NCBI GenBank assembly: GCA_021798795.1
Contig: JAJZBR010000017.1
Location: 1-32,879 of the forward strand
From: Pseudomonadota bacterium
GTDB taxonomy: Bacteria; Pseudomonadota; Gammaproteobacteria; JAKAQQ01
DNA: 32,879 nucleotides
Direction of reading: 5' to 3'
In this document: positions 14,345 through 23,170 of the stretch, in pieces
Numbering within the stretch: the first letter of the stretch is position 1
Layout: each line of letters begins with the position of its first letter
Program-made: the position numbers and the translations under genes
The notes under the pieces: model-generated
What the model was told of the DNA's origin: nothing
The model's database searches: none
The model's input: only the letters and a program-made list of their open reading frames with translations

Positions 14345-14872
14345 TCAAAGCCTGTGGTTCCAGGTGTAGCGGTTGAGTTGGACGAGCTCGATCCCGGCGA
14401 GATCGTCCGGGGCATGAGCCCGCCCCCGGAAGACCGGTTCCAGCCGGAAACGGATCCGTTTGCGTCCGGGCAGGGGCGAGACGAAGTGGCTTTTGAAACG
14501 GACGACATAGACCAGGGTGCGCCTGCTCCGGTTGAAATACCAGGAACCGCCAGGTATCCGGTGGCGCCCGGGGTGGGCGAAGCTGCCCACGTAGTTCGCA
14601 GGCGGGGTGGCCAGGAACCGTACCGGATTTGCGCCGGCCAGGCGTGCGATGGCAGCGAGTGGTGCGCCGCGGGCGATCTGGGCTGCGACCGCGATCCCGA
14701 GCGCACTTTCGATGGCACCCCGGACTTCAACCACAGCGGTTTTCTCAGCCGCGATCCGGAGTGGCCAGATCCGGTCGATCGCGACGCGGATGAAAATCGC
14801 GATCAGGATCACGACGATCACGAGCTCAAGGAGACTCACGCTCCGGACGCGCTCTGTGAGCCGATCGGTCAT
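14345..14872 (-). CDS. mshF: MshF/MshB-like prepilin-like protein
   Basis: A 175-residue protein at the position of MshF, after MshG. The N-terminus MTDRLTERVRS is followed by VSLLELVIVVILIAIFIRVAI, a type IV pilin-like hydrophobic helix with Glu at +5. The residue at -1 would be Ser instead of Gly, so cleavage by prepilin peptidase is doubtful. The globular part ends in RIPGGSWYFNRSRRTLVYVVRF, the PG.WYF....LVYRV pattern I associate with MshF. No separate MshB gene follows, so this protein may cover both roles. It begins 43 bases after mshG. Its stop is followed by the gap holding the kamA promoter. Confidence 0.7.
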   Translation of the reverse strand: MTDRLTERVRSVSLLELVIVVILIAIFIRVAIDRIWPLRIAAEKTAVVEVRGAIESALGIAVAAQIARGAPLAAIARLAGANPVRFLATPPANYVGSFAHPGRHRIPGGSWYFNRSRRTLVYVVRFKSHFVSPLPGRKRIRFRLEPVFRGRAHAPDDLAGIELVQLNRYTWNHRL

Positions 14873-14915
14873 GATCCGCTCGGGGGAGGCGCGCTCTGGG
14901 TCACGGGAGCTTGGG

Positions 14916-16139
14916 TCAATGCTGGATCACCTGGATCAGGTCCCACATGGGGAGGAACACCCCTAACGCAAGAATAAGGACCAGGAGGCCCAGGACCACG
15001 ATCAGAATGGGTTCGATCAAGGCGCCCATGTTGCGGACGTCGTAATCCACTTCGTCCTCGTAGTAGGTGGCCACCTCGTCCAGCATGTCGTCGGTCGCTC
15101 CGGTTTCATCGCCCACGCGCAGCATCTGGATCACGAGCGGGGTGAAAAGACCGACGGTTTCGGCGGTGCGGCTGAGCGACTCGCCCCGTTCGATTCCGGT
15201 CCGCATGGCGAGGATCCGTTCACCGAGATATTCGTTCCCGACGGACTCGGCAATGAGCCCCATGGCCTGTACGACGGGTACGCCGGAGCGGAAGCTCATG
15301 GCGAATGCGCGCGCGAACCGGGCGAGCCCGCCCCGCAACGCGACGGGGCCCAAAACGGGCATTTTGAGTTTGAGGGCGTCAAATCGATAACGGCCGGATT
15401 CCGTCCGGATGTAGATTCGGATGGCTATGGTCGAGACCACGATCAGGGCCAGGACGAGGAGCCAATAGTGCGATGCGAAGTCGGATACGGCCAGAATGAT
15501 CCGGGTGGGCAAAGGGAGCTTGCTGTGGAATTGGGCATAAACCCGTGCAAAGGCGGGAATGACCTCGACGGTGATGATGCCGATCGCGACCGCGATGGCG
15601 ATGACCACGATCGCGGGATAGCGGAGCGCGCTTTTGAGCTGGTTGCGTGTGGTCTTGTCGCGCTGGAGGTAGGCGTAGAGCTGAAGAAAGGATTCTTCGA
15701 GCTTGCCCGAGTTTTCCCCGACCCGGATGATGCTTGCATAAATCGGCGGAAAGACATCGGGGCAGCGCTGCATCGCGCTCGCGAGGTCGCGGCCTTCCTC
15801 AAGGGATCCCATGAGACTCCGGAGTGCCTCCCGGAGCGCGCCGACCCGGGTGGATTGCGCGAGGCTGTCCAGCCCCTGATTGATGGGGACGCCCGCCCGG
15901 GTCAGTGCGTGCATCTGGCGGCTGAAAAGGATGAGGTCGTCCTGGCTGATGCGGCGGCCGGGCCAGGCTTTTTTGATGGCGGTGAGCCAGGATGGTTCCG
16001 GCGCGCGCAGACGGATCTCGACCGGTGTGATCCCGACTGTGAGGAGTTGGCTCGCAACCGCTTCGGGCCCCTCGGCCTCCCGTTGCCCGGTGACGAGAGC
16101 ACCCCTACGGTCGCGTCCCCGGAATGCGAAGTGGGCCAC
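14916..16139 (-). CDS. mshG: MSHA inner-membrane platform protein MshG
   Basis: A 407-residue PilC/GspF-family polytopic protein that links the pilus to the assembly ATPase. After an N-terminal strand (VAHFAFRGRDRRGALVTG) come two T2SSF repeats, SQDDLILFSRQMHALTRAGVPI onward and GLARFARAFAMSFRSGVPVVQ onward, each with GE.SG or GDETG motifs (VGENSGKLEE, VGDETGATDDML). Three hydrophobic segments are visible, the last being ILIVVLGLLVLILALGVFLPM. GTG at 16139 begins one base after the mshE stop and gives the usual family length; a TTG at 16175 would add twelve residues. Partners are MshE (ATPase) and the MshI/I2/J alignment subcomplex. Confidence 0.9.
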   Translation of the reverse strand: MAHFAFRGRDRRGALVTGQREAEGPEAVASQLLTVGITPVEIRLRAPEPSWLTAIKKAWPGRRISQDDLILFSRQMHALTRAGVPINQGLDSLAQSTRVGALREALRSLMGSLEEGRDLASAMQRCPDVFPPIYASIIRVGENSGKLEESFLQLYAYLQRDKTTRNQLKSALRYPAIVVIAIAVAIGIITVEVIPAFARVYAQFHSKLPLPTRIILAVSDFASHYWLLVLALIVVSTIAIRIYIRTESGRYRFDALKLKMPVLGPVALRGGLARFARAFAMSFRSGVPVVQAMGLIAESVGNEYLGERILAMRTGIERGESLSRTAETVGLFTPLVIQMLRVGDETGATDDMLDEVATYYEDEVDYDVRNMGALIEPILIVVLGLLVLILALGVFLPMWDLIQVIQH

Positions 16140-16140
16140 G

Positions 16141-17874
16141 TCAGTCCGGGACCCGGAGTGGGTCGATTTCGCCAAACAAGCGGATGACCTCGGCGAGGCT
16201 CGTCATGCCTGCCTGTGCATACCCAAGCGCACGGGTTACGAGATTCACATAGCCCACCTGGTGCCTGGCCGTGTCGGTGACGGTATCGGCATCCCCGCGG
16301 CGCAGGGCCCGGGCCAAAGGCGCGTCCATTTCCAGAAGCTCGAAGACCCCGATCCGGCCGCGGAAACCGCTGTTGTTGCAGAAGGGACATCCGCGGCCCT
16401 GGCGCCAGTCGGATCGGGTAGACACCTGCTTCGCCTCGAGCCAGGCGGTTTCATGGTCCTCCGGGATGTGGGGTTCCACGCAGTCCGCGCACAGGCGGCG
16501 GATCAGCCTTTGGGAGATCACTCCGTTCAGGGTGGCCGCAACCAGATAGCCTTGCGCCCCCATATTGAGCAGGCGATCGAGGCAGCTCGGCGCATCGTTG
16601 GTATGCAGGGTCGACATCACGAGGTGACCCATGAGTGCAGCGCGCAGCGCGACCTCCATGGTTTCCTCGTCCCGGATCTCGCCCACCATGATGATATCGG
16701 GATCCTGGCGCAGCGCGGTTCGGAGGATCCTCGCGAAATCCAGGTTGATACGCGGGTTGACCTGGACCTGGCTGATGCGGGGGAGCCGGTATTCGACCGG
16801 ATCCTCGACCGTGATGATCTTGACTTCGGGTTTGTTGATGGCGTTCAGGATCGAATAAAGCGTGGTCGACTTGCCGCCTCCGGTCGGTCCCGTCACGAGG
16901 AACATCCCGGTCGGACGGCCGATCAGTTTTTGAACCCGTGGCATGAGATCGGCCGGCAACCCCAGTTTTTCGAGATCGAGGAGGTTGTGAGTCGAATCGA
17001 GCAGGCGCAGGACCACGGTTTCCCCATAGGGGGTGGGCAGGGTGGCGAGACGCACGTCGGTCAGGCGGTCTTTGACCTTGAGACTGAAACGTCCGTCCTG
17101 GGGGAGTCGTTTTTCGGATATGTCGAGCCCGGCCATGAGCTTGAGACGGGTGATGATCGCCTGACTCACCCGGCGGCCCTCGACCAGTTGCTCGTGGAGT
17201 ACCCCGTCGATCCGCTGCCGGACCCGGAGATGGTTTTCCTCGGGCTCAAGATGAATATCGGAGGTACGCGCCTGGATGGCATCTTCGAAAAGCGATTTGA
17301 GGAGCCGGACCACCGGCTGTTCACCAAGCATTTCACCCTGCCCGAGTTCGTCGATATCGAAGTTGCTCCCTTCCCGGAGCTCGGCCCCGATTTCCTCGGC
17401 CAGAGAGGAGATTTCCTCGGTGCGGCGATAGACGACGTCGATGGCGCGCAGGAGATCCGATTCCTGAACGAGGGCCAGCTTAAGAGGTTTCTTGAGCAGG
17501 CGCGAGAGCTCATCGTAGGCGAAGATGTCGGTCGGATCGACGAGACCCAGAGTGAGCCCCTCGGCCTGTTCCTGTAAAACGATCGCCCGGTATCGGCGCG
17601 CGTAGCTCTCCGGAAGCAGACGCACGGTTTCCGGGTTGAACCGGTAACGCTTGAGATCGACCAGCGGAATCTGCAGCTGCCGGGACAGGAACGTGAGCAG
17701 AGTCTCCTCGTTCACGTATCCGAGTTCGACCAGTACGCGCCCGAGCTTGTGTCCGCTTTTGCGCTGTGCCGCGAGAGCGGCTTTGAGGGCGCCCTCGGAG
17801 ATGATCTTCTCGCGGATCAGAAGATCGCCGATCCGGATCCGTTCCGGTGCGCTAGGGGTGAGGGGGCGGTTCAT
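16141..17874 (-). CDS. mshE: MSHA pilus extension ATPase MshE
   Basis: A 577-residue GspE/PilB-family hexameric ATPase, matching the roughly 575 of Vibrio MshE. The N-terminal MshEN c-di-GMP-binding domain has its two tandem motifs at about residues 13-37 (RIGDLLIREKIISEGALKAALAAQ) and 43-66 (HKLGRVLVELGYVNEETLLTFLSRQ). Walker A is GPTGGGKST (329-337), the Asp box VKIITVEDPVEY and Walker B DPDIIMVGEIRD (392-403). The zinc-binding cysteines 462, 465, 496 and 499 (CADC, CPFC) are intact. It powers pilus polymerisation, and in Vibrio it is switched on by c-di-GMP. ATG at 17874 overlaps mshN by 23 bases; a GTG at 17901 is a weaker alternative. Confidence 0.94.
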   Translation of the reverse strand: MNRPLTPSAPERIRIGDLLIREKIISEGALKAALAAQRKSGHKLGRVLVELGYVNEETLLTFLSRQLQIPLVDLKRYRFNPETVRLLPESYARRYRAIVLQEQAEGLTLGLVDPTDIFAYDELSRLLKKPLKLALVQESDLLRAIDVVYRRTEEISSLAEEIGAELREGSNFDIDELGQGEMLGEQPVVRLLKSLFEDAIQARTSDIHLEPEENHLRVRQRIDGVLHEQLVEGRRVSQAIITRLKLMAGLDISEKRLPQDGRFSLKVKDRLTDVRLATLPTPYGETVVLRLLDSTHNLLDLEKLGLPADLMPRVQKLIGRPTGMFLVTGPTGGGKSTTLYSILNAINKPEVKIITVEDPVEYRLPRISQVQVNPRINLDFARILRTALRQDPDIIMVGEIRDEETMEVALRAALMGHLVMSTLHTNDAPSCLDRLLNMGAQGYLVAATLNGVISQRLIRRLCADCVEPHIPEDHETAWLEAKQVSTRSDWRQGRGCPFCNNSGFRGRIGVFELLEMDAPLARALRRGDADTVTDTARHQVGYVNLVTRALGYAQAGMTSLAEVIRLFGEIDPLRVPD

Positions 17875-18961
17875 GGGATGGGCCTGTTTGATCAATGGCA
17901 CGAATGCGGTTTTTGAGATAGGCGGTCAACTGGGGAGTGAGCATGCCCAAAGAGAGGGCTTTGCGGTCAGCCCGAAGCGCTCCCGGGTCTTGCCCCAGCT
18001 GATCGAGTGCGATGCCCAATCCGGCCCAGGCCCAGCCATTGTCCGGCTGGAGGGAGGAGATCCGGCCGTAGAGCCGGCTTGCCTCGTGCCAGTGATGGGT
18101 TGCCTGGGCGAGCGCTGCCTCGAGAGTGAGGTAGCGCGGATGGATGCGAAGCGGGTTTGGCGCATAGCGCCTGCTCAGGACCCAGGCGGTCTCGCTCATA
18201 CCGGTCCGGGCGAGCCAGTCCAAGGCCCGCTCACGTTTGGCCGGACTCGTCCCCGCGAGCTCGATTCCCTGAACCAGCAGCCGATGCGCGGTGGTGATCC
18301 CTCCGTGCGCGACTTCGAGTCCGACGAGCGACAAACGTGCGGCCCAGAGATCCGGATTGAGTGTGAGGGCGGCTTGAAGGTTCAGGATCGCCCGCTGCCA
18401 TTCGCCCCGGTCATTCGCGCGCAGGGCCCGTGCCAGATCCAGCGAGATCTTGCGTGCCGGTGTCTCGGGTCGGGTGGGCGTGATCTCGATCGTGGTTTGG
18501 GGGAGCCGGATAGCAGCCGGTGCGGGGTGATAAACACGGCGGGAGGTTTCATGGATGAGAGGTGGGGGTGGGGCGATCCGAGCCTGGGCTGGAGATGGGC
18601 GGGATGGCCGATTCCCGGGGCTCTGCTTTGAAGGGGATCTGGCAAATCGGGTGCCCCGTCCAGTTCCGGATGCGAGCCTCGGAAGCGGGTGCGGGCGGTG
18701 GGCTCCCCCGAGTGGGGGAGTAAGCCTTGTCTCGGCAATGACGTGAGTACGGGTGGGTGCAGTTTTGTCTCGCCCCGTCCCGGTCACCCAAATCGTAAAG
18801 GCGAGCAGGATGCCGATCAGCCCTGCGAAGATTCCCAATCTGCCCCAGGGTTTCGGACGGCGCCCAGGAGCTTTGGGGACAACCGCTATCCCGGGCGTCG
18901 AGTGGGCCGATCGGGGCTCACGCTCGGCCAGATCCCGCAGCATGTCGTTGATGAGGCTCAA
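17852..18961 (-). CDS. mshN: MSHA biogenesis TPR protein MshN
   Basis: A 369-residue bitopic protein. The start is TTG at 18961, which overlaps the mshM stop (TTGA), has a GGAG Shine-Dalgarno six bases before it and yields MSLINDMLRDLAERE, the conserved MshN beginning. One transmembrane helix follows at about residues 46-63 (LGIFAGLIGILLAFTIWV). Next is a long proline/arginine-rich linker, then TPR-like helices (WQRAILNLQAALTLNPD, HWHEASRLYGRISSLQPDNGWAWAGLGIALDQLG). The likely topology puts the TPR domain in the periplasm, where it may help secretin or pilus assembly. Order and overlap with mshM and mshE match other MSHA loci. Confidence 0.86.
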   Translation of the reverse strand: MSLINDMLRDLAEREPRSAHSTPGIAVVPKAPGRRPKPWGRLGIFAGLIGILLAFTIWVTGTGRDKTAPTRTHVIAETRLTPPLGGAHRPHPLPRLASGTGRGTRFARSPSKQSPGNRPSRPSPAQARIAPPPPLIHETSRRVYHPAPAAIRLPQTTIEITPTRPETPARKISLDLARALRANDRGEWQRAILNLQAALTLNPDLWAARLSLVGLEVAHGGITTAHRLLVQGIELAGTSPAKRERALDWLARTGMSETAWVLSRRYAPNPLRIHPRYLTLEAALAQATHHWHEASRLYGRISSLQPDNGWAWAGLGIALDQLGQDPGALRADRKALSLGMLTPQLTAYLKNRIRAIDQTGPSHEPPPHP

Positions 18962-19809
18962 GGCCGGCTCCAGAGCCGGTTGGACCAGGAGAGATGGGAA
19001 CGGAGCGTTTCCGTATCCGCTGCCGCCCGGAGCACATGGCGTGGTCGGACGCGCTCGGCGCCTTCCCCGAAAGCGGACAGGAGGGCTTTGTGGGCGCAGA
19101 GATTGACGAGCCGCGGGACGCCCCGGCTGACATGCGCCACCAAGCGGGCGGCCCGCGGGGTGAACAGATTGTGATCCCTGGATCCCGCCACCATCAATCG
19201 GTGTGTGAGATATCCCGACACGATGGCGGGGGCCATCGGTTTGAGCCGGTAGCAAAAGCTGATCCGTTGTGCGAGCTGGCGGAGTTCGGGGCGCCGGAGC
19301 CGGACATCGAGTTCCGGCTGACCAAAGAGGATGATATGGACGAGCTTGTATTTTTCGGTTTCGAGGTTGGACCAAAGCCGGATCGCCTCGAGTGCGGCAT
19401 CGGAGAGTTCCTGGGCCTCGTCGATCAGGATCACGACCCTGAGTCCGGAGTGGGCCAACTCGAGTACACGGGTCTGGATGGCTTCGGTGAGGCAGGGGGC
19501 GGTCGTCTTCTCGCCGATCGCGATGCCGAGTTCGCGCGCCAGGGCGTTCCGGATTTCATGCGCGTCCAAGTGGGGGTTCGGGAGATAGGCGGTCGCGAAG
19601 CTGTCTTTCAGACGGTTGAGGAGGGTTCGGCAGAGGAGCGTTTTCCCGAGCCCCACCTCGCCTGTGACCTTGAGAAACCCATCCCGGGAGGCGAGTGCTA
19701 CGAGCAGGACGTTCAGCGCTTCCTGGTGGCTGCCGTAGGCGTAGAAAAAATCCGTGTCCGGGGTGAGATTGAACGGATACTCGCGAAAGCCGAAATGCTC
19801 AAGATACAT
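18958..19809 (-). CDS. mshM: MSHA biogenesis AAA ATPase MshM
   Basis: A 283-residue ExeA/GspA-like AAA ATPase. The start is ATG at 19809, giving MYLEHFGFREYPFNLTPDT, the typical opening of this family. Walker A is GEVGLGKT (50-57) and Walker B VVILIDEAQ. A sensor/arginine segment ELRQLAQRISFCYRL follows. Unlike ExeA it has no C-terminal transmembrane helix and peptidoglycan-binding domain, so it is cytoplasmic. Family knowledge links such ATPases to placing the secretin in the envelope. It begins seven bases after the mshL stop, and its own stop overlaps the mshN start. Confidence 0.9.
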   Translation of the reverse strand: MYLEHFGFREYPFNLTPDTDFFYAYGSHQEALNVLLVALASRDGFLKVTGEVGLGKTLLCRTLLNRLKDSFATAYLPNPHLDAHEIRNALARELGIAIGEKTTAPCLTEAIQTRVLELAHSGLRVVILIDEAQELSDAALEAIRLWSNLETEKYKLVHIILFGQPELDVRLRRPELRQLAQRISFCYRLKPMAPAIVSGYLTHRLMVAGSRDHNLFTPRAARLVAHVSRGVPRLVNLCAHKALLSAFGEGAERVRPRHVLRAAADTETLRSHLSWSNRLWSRP

Positions 19810-19816
19810 GGACGCT

Positions 19817-21574
19817 CTAATGATCCCCGTGGTGGAGAAGATGGCCGTAACCGCGGAAATAGCGGGATTCGCGCCGGGCATAGCGGGCCCAGGAGCGCCG
19901 GGTTCCCACGACGATCGGGCGCAGGAGGATCACGAGTTCGGTCTTGACCGTCTTCTGGAGCCGCTGTTTGAACAGGTTCCCAAAAAGAGGAATATTGCCG
20001 AGGACCGGGGTCTCGTAGACCTGGTTCTCGATCTCGTTTTTCATGAGTCCGCCGATGACAATCACCTGTCCCGAGTGTGCGCGGACCACGGTATCGGATT
20101 CGCGCACCTGGCTCAGTGCGAGCGGCAGGGTACTCGATTGCCCGGAAACCGTGTAGGAGGTGATCTGGGTTGTCACTTTGCTCACCGTCGGATGGATCTG
20201 GAGGATCACCGAGCCATGACTTGTGATCTGGGGCGTCACATCGAGGGAGATCCCTGAGAAGAACGGCGTGAGAATGACATTGCTCGCGGTACTGACCGCG
20301 GTCAGCGCCACCGTATTGCTGTTCACGCCGGTCACAAAATACTGGTCCGTGCCCACCTTGATGACAGCCTGCTGGTTGTTGAGTGTGGCGACACGCGGAC
20401 TCGACAGGACATGGACCTGGCCTTGGGTCTGGAGCAGCTCGATGAAGCCGCTGAAGTCACCCAGGTTGAGTGCGGTGGCAAAGGTTCCGCCGAATGCCGT
20501 GGTCGGGAAACTCGAGATCGGGGTCGGGTTGTTGGGTTGAAGGGCGATCGGTTGACCGGCAAGCGTCGAGACACCCTGGTTGAAAAGATTTTGTCCGCCG
20601 ACCTGTCCAGCCAGGATGGTCTTCCCGGCACCGGGTTGACCGAGGGCTGCCCAGTTGATACCGGTCTGGAATCCTTTATTCAGGGTGACCTCGAGAATCT
20701 TGGCTTCGATCACCACTTCGCGATCGAGACTGCCTTGAACCGTTTTGAGGTAACGGGCGGCCAGCCGGATCTCCTCGGGTGTCGCGCGCACCACGACGAC
20801 GCCGGATGCCGGGCTCACGATGATCTTGCGCCCGCCGGTTGTGCCGATGATCGAATCCAGGGCTTTCTGGATGTGTTTCCAGAAATCGGACTGGAACTTC
20901 GTCTCGACGCTGGTGCTGGCCTCCTGGCCGGAAGGCAGGTACAGCTGCTGGCCCAAGCCACCCTGCATGCCGGAATAGCCGGTCATGCCCCCCCCGATGC
21001 CGCCGTACATGCCGCCGTACATGCCGGCTCCGTAGCCGTTATTCTCCGGTACGTTCGTGGTCTCACCGGATGTCACCATCGTCCGGGTGATCCCTTTACG
21101 GCTCACATCAAGGTAGTTCACCTGGAACACGCGGGTGACGAGTCCCTTGGGCAGTACGAGGTAGCCACCGGGAATGCGCTGGTAATGATATCCGTAGGTT
21201 GCCTCGAGGATCGCGAGTACCTCAGGAATGGTGACGCGTTTCAGTGTGAGCGTGACCCGTCCGCGAACCTTGGGGGCGACGACGATATTGTAGGGCGTGC
21301 CTTTGACGAGTCCGAGAAAGAATGCGCGGGCCGGTACATTGTGCACGGAAAGATCGAAGTGTTCGGGAGACAGGTGTCCGCGCGCGTGGCCGATGGGCGG
21401 CAGAAAACTCGCTGCGAGAGCGGCGGGCGGCGGAAGCGTCCGGGATGGCGCTTTCGGATGGATCCGGCCCGCCTGGCTCAGGAGGGAGGCTGGACTCGAA
21501 TGGGGAGGAGTGGTGACACAGCCGGTCAGGGCTAGAAGAACCAGTACCGACTGGGAGAGGAAGAATCGCTTCAT
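19817..21574 (-). CDS. mshL: MSHA outer-membrane secretin MshL
   Basis: A 585-residue secretin that forms the outer-membrane gate for the pilus. The signal sequence ends in a lipobox (LALTGC, Cys19), so it is probably a lipoprotein. An STN/N-domain region covers about residues 75-150. A Gly/Met/Tyr-rich insertion (GAGMYGGMYGG and relatives) lies at about 180-208. The secretin core runs from about 290 to 555, with VHVLSSPRVATLNNQQAVIKVG, the signature RESDTVVRAHSGQVIVIGGLM and the tail VLGNIPLFGNLF before ELVILLRPIVV. The start overlaps the mshK stop (ATGA). Length and context match MshL of Vibrio. Confidence 0.95.
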   Translation of the reverse strand: MKRFFLSQSVLVLLALTGCVTTPPHSSPASLLSQAGRIHPKAPSRTLPPPAALAASFLPPIGHARGHLSPEHFDLSVHNVPARAFFLGLVKGTPYNIVVAPKVRGRVTLTLKRVTIPEVLAILEATYGYHYQRIPGGYLVLPKGLVTRVFQVNYLDVSRKGITRTMVTSGETTNVPENNGYGAGMYGGMYGGIGGGMTGYSGMQGGLGQQLYLPSGQEASTSVETKFQSDFWKHIQKALDSIIGTTGGRKIIVSPASGVVVVRATPEEIRLAARYLKTVQGSLDREVVIEAKILEVTLNKGFQTGINWAALGQPGAGKTILAGQVGGQNLFNQGVSTLAGQPIALQPNNPTPISSFPTTAFGGTFATALNLGDFSGFIELLQTQGQVHVLSSPRVATLNNQQAVIKVGTDQYFVTGVNSNTVALTAVSTASNVILTPFFSGISLDVTPQITSHGSVILQIHPTVSKVTTQITSYTVSGQSSTLPLALSQVRESDTVVRAHSGQVIVIGGLMKNEIENQVYETPVLGNIPLFGNLFKQRLQKTVKTELVILLRPIVVGTRRSWARYARRESRYFRGYGHLLHHGDH

Positions 21575-21924
21575 CGCGGTGGCCTCTGGGCGGTTCGCAT
21601 ATGGAGGGGATAGAGAGTCAGGCGTTTGAGGCGGCCGGAAGGCAGTCTCAAGCGGACGGTATCCGGATGGATGGCAAGGATTCTCGCACCTGCGAGAGAG
21701 CCACCGACCCCGAGGCTCACCCCATTGATCACGGCCAGTCTCCGGTCCCGCGCGATCAGGATGGCGGTGAGCTCGAAACCCGTCTTCGGGTGCGCTCGTA
21801 GGGGTGCGATGAAATCCGGAGGGCGGGTGGGATCGATCAGCTCCCGGGCGAGCGCGGTGGCAATCCCTCCGGTCAGGGTTGCAAGCGCCATCCAGGCGAG
21901 GAGACTAGGAACGCAGTAGCGCAC
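21571..21924 (-). CDS. mshK: MSHA biogenesis protein MshK
   Basis: A 117-residue exported protein with a signal peptide (MALATLTGGIATALA) and a mature start RELIDPTRPPDF, the DPTRPP motif of MshK/PilP-like secretin partners. A short beta-domain follows (LTAILIARDRRLAVINGVSL...), resembling the homology region of GspC and PilP. The annotated start is GTG at 21924, which overlaps mshJ by 20 bases; ATG at 21891 would still leave a signal peptide. It probably connects the inner-membrane MshJ/I2 complex with the secretin, by analogy with PilP. Confidence 0.85.
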   Translation of the reverse strand: MRYCVPSLLAWMALATLTGGIATALARELIDPTRPPDFIAPLRAHPKTGFELTAILIARDRRLAVINGVSLGVGGSLAGARILAIHPDTVRLRLPSGRLKRLTLYPLHMRTAQRPPR

Positions 21925-22561
21925 GGTTGAGACTCAGGGTATGGACGATGAGGATCGTCCGGTTTTGGGGGTAGTGCAGGGTCTTGAGATCAAATCGGTC
22001 CCAGTAAAAATGCCAGGGCAGGCGATTGAGTGCAAGAAGGTAGTCCAGCGTCGCGATAAAACTCCCCGTGAACTCGATTTTCAGGGGGTGGCTGAACAGG
22101 TCGATGCCGCTTTGGGCGGCCCGGGGATTCTTGAGCAACGGTCGGGGGGGGAGGTTTTCGGCGCGGACGAGCGTGAGCCCGTGCTGTTCGTTGAGGACGG
22201 CCTCGAGGAGTGCGGCCATGGCGCCTGGATTGACCAGTCCGGTCGTTTTCCGCTCGAGTTTACGGTCGACCGCATGGGTTTCCCGGGTGATTGCAGCAAT
22301 TTCCTGGCGCATGCGCCGGTTCGGGTGTACCGAACTCGCACGGGCCAGCTTCCGCGCAGCGAGACCCAGTGCGTGCACGTGGCCTTCTGATGCGGCGATG
22401 GCAGCCTCCCGCCTGGTGATCGTCCGGTTAAGGGGGGTGAGGAAGAAGCTCTGCCCAAGATAATAGATCACGGCAGCGAGCGTGACGAGCAATAACAGCC
22501 GCTCCCTAAGATTCATCTGGTCGATGCGGTTGAGGATCTTGTGCCAGCTCGCGCGGATCAT
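21905..22561 (-). CDS. mshJ: MSHA biogenesis protein MshJ (PilO-like)
   Basis: A 218-residue bitopic inner-membrane protein. A short cytoplasmic N-terminus (MIRASWHKILNRIDQMNLRE) precedes a transmembrane helix (RLLLLVTLAAVIYYLGQSFF), then a coiled-coil stretch (RTITRREAAIAASEGHVHAL to about residue 105) and an alpha/beta ferredoxin-like domain ending in the strand-rich TILIVHTLSLNRALL. This is the PilO/GspM architecture. ATGA overlap with the mshI2 stop. A run of eight G on the plus strand (22144-22151, C8 in the coding strand) falls in this gene. Confidence 0.87.
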   Translation of the reverse strand: MIRASWHKILNRIDQMNLRERLLLLVTLAAVIYYLGQSFFLTPLNRTITRREAAIAASEGHVHALGLAARKLARASSVHPNRRMRQEIAAITRETHAVDRKLERKTTGLVNPGAMAALLEAVLNEQHGLTLVRAENLPPRPLLKNPRAAQSGIDLFSHPLKIEFTGSFIATLDYLLALNRLPWHFYWDRFDLKTLHYPQNRTILIVHTLSLNRALLRS

Positions 22562-23169
22562 CGGCGTTTGACCCCTCGCCCCTTGGCTTTTGTCGAGATC
22601 ATGAAGTCGAGGTAGCCCGCATCCTTCGGTCCCTGGTGGATGAGGAGGCGATGAATGGAAAGTGAAAGCCTGGTTCGGGACAGGTTTTCAAGGTAGCGCG
22701 GGACATCGGCACCTTTGAGCGCGTGGCCTGCGAGGGTCAAGATGCGGCCACCGCCGCGGATCCGGATGGCTTCGAACCAAAGACCCGGGACAATCGCCCG
22801 CGAAAGCGTCTCGAGTTCCGTTGAAAATCCCTTGAGGTTGCCGTAGCGGCGGGTATTCAGGAGTTTGAGCGCGTTTTCCTTTTCCAAAAGCGCGCGCCGG
22901 AGCTTTCTGAGACGCGCTTTTAAAAGCGGGCTTTTCCGTTCCAGGTGTACCTCGCGCGAGAGGATGGCCAGCCGTTTGGTGAGATGAGTCTCTTCGCTGT
23001 TCAAGTGGCTGAGACTCGTGTCTGCAGAAGCCAGCGCGGTCCATTCATAGGCGTAGACGAGAACGATGCCGAGAAGAAGCAGGAGGAGCATCTGGGCCAT
23101 GGCCTTACCGGAGACCGGGATGGCTCGCTTGTGGAAAAGGGGCTGATAAAGATTGATCTCCTGTTGCAT
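22558..23169 (-). CDS. mshI2: MSHA biogenesis protein MshI2 (PilN-like)
   Basis: A 203-residue bitopic protein. The N-terminal cytoplasmic peptide MQQEINLYQPLF is the PilN-like motif (INL.P) that docks onto the PilM-like MshI. A single transmembrane helix (AMAQMLLLLLLGIVLVYAY) is followed by a coiled coil (about 50-110) and a ferredoxin-like domain (VPGLWFEAIRIRGGGRILTLAGHA). It starts one base after the mshI stop and overlaps mshJ by four bases, as expected for an MshI-I2-J alignment subcomplex. The name follows Shewanella usage. Confidence 0.87.
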   Translation of the reverse strand: MQQEINLYQPLFHKRAIPVSGKAMAQMLLLLLLGIVLVYAYEWTALASADTSLSHLNSEETHLTKRLAILSREVHLERKSPLLKARLRKLRRALLEKENALKLLNTRRYGNLKGFSTELETLSRAIVPGLWFEAIRIRGGGRILTLAGHALKGADVPRYLENLSRTRLSLSIHRLLIHQGPKDAGYLDFMISTKAKGRGVKRR

Positions 23170-23170
23170 C

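Noticed and set aside
15880-17577. Long plus-strand open frame (565 codons) opposite mshE
   Set aside because: It lies antisense to a gene with complete family motifs. Such mirror frames are expected in high-GC DNA, and the translation has no recognisable domain.
20411-21535. Plus-strand open frame of 374 codons opposite mshL
   Set aside because: Antisense to the secretin core, no recognisable motif.
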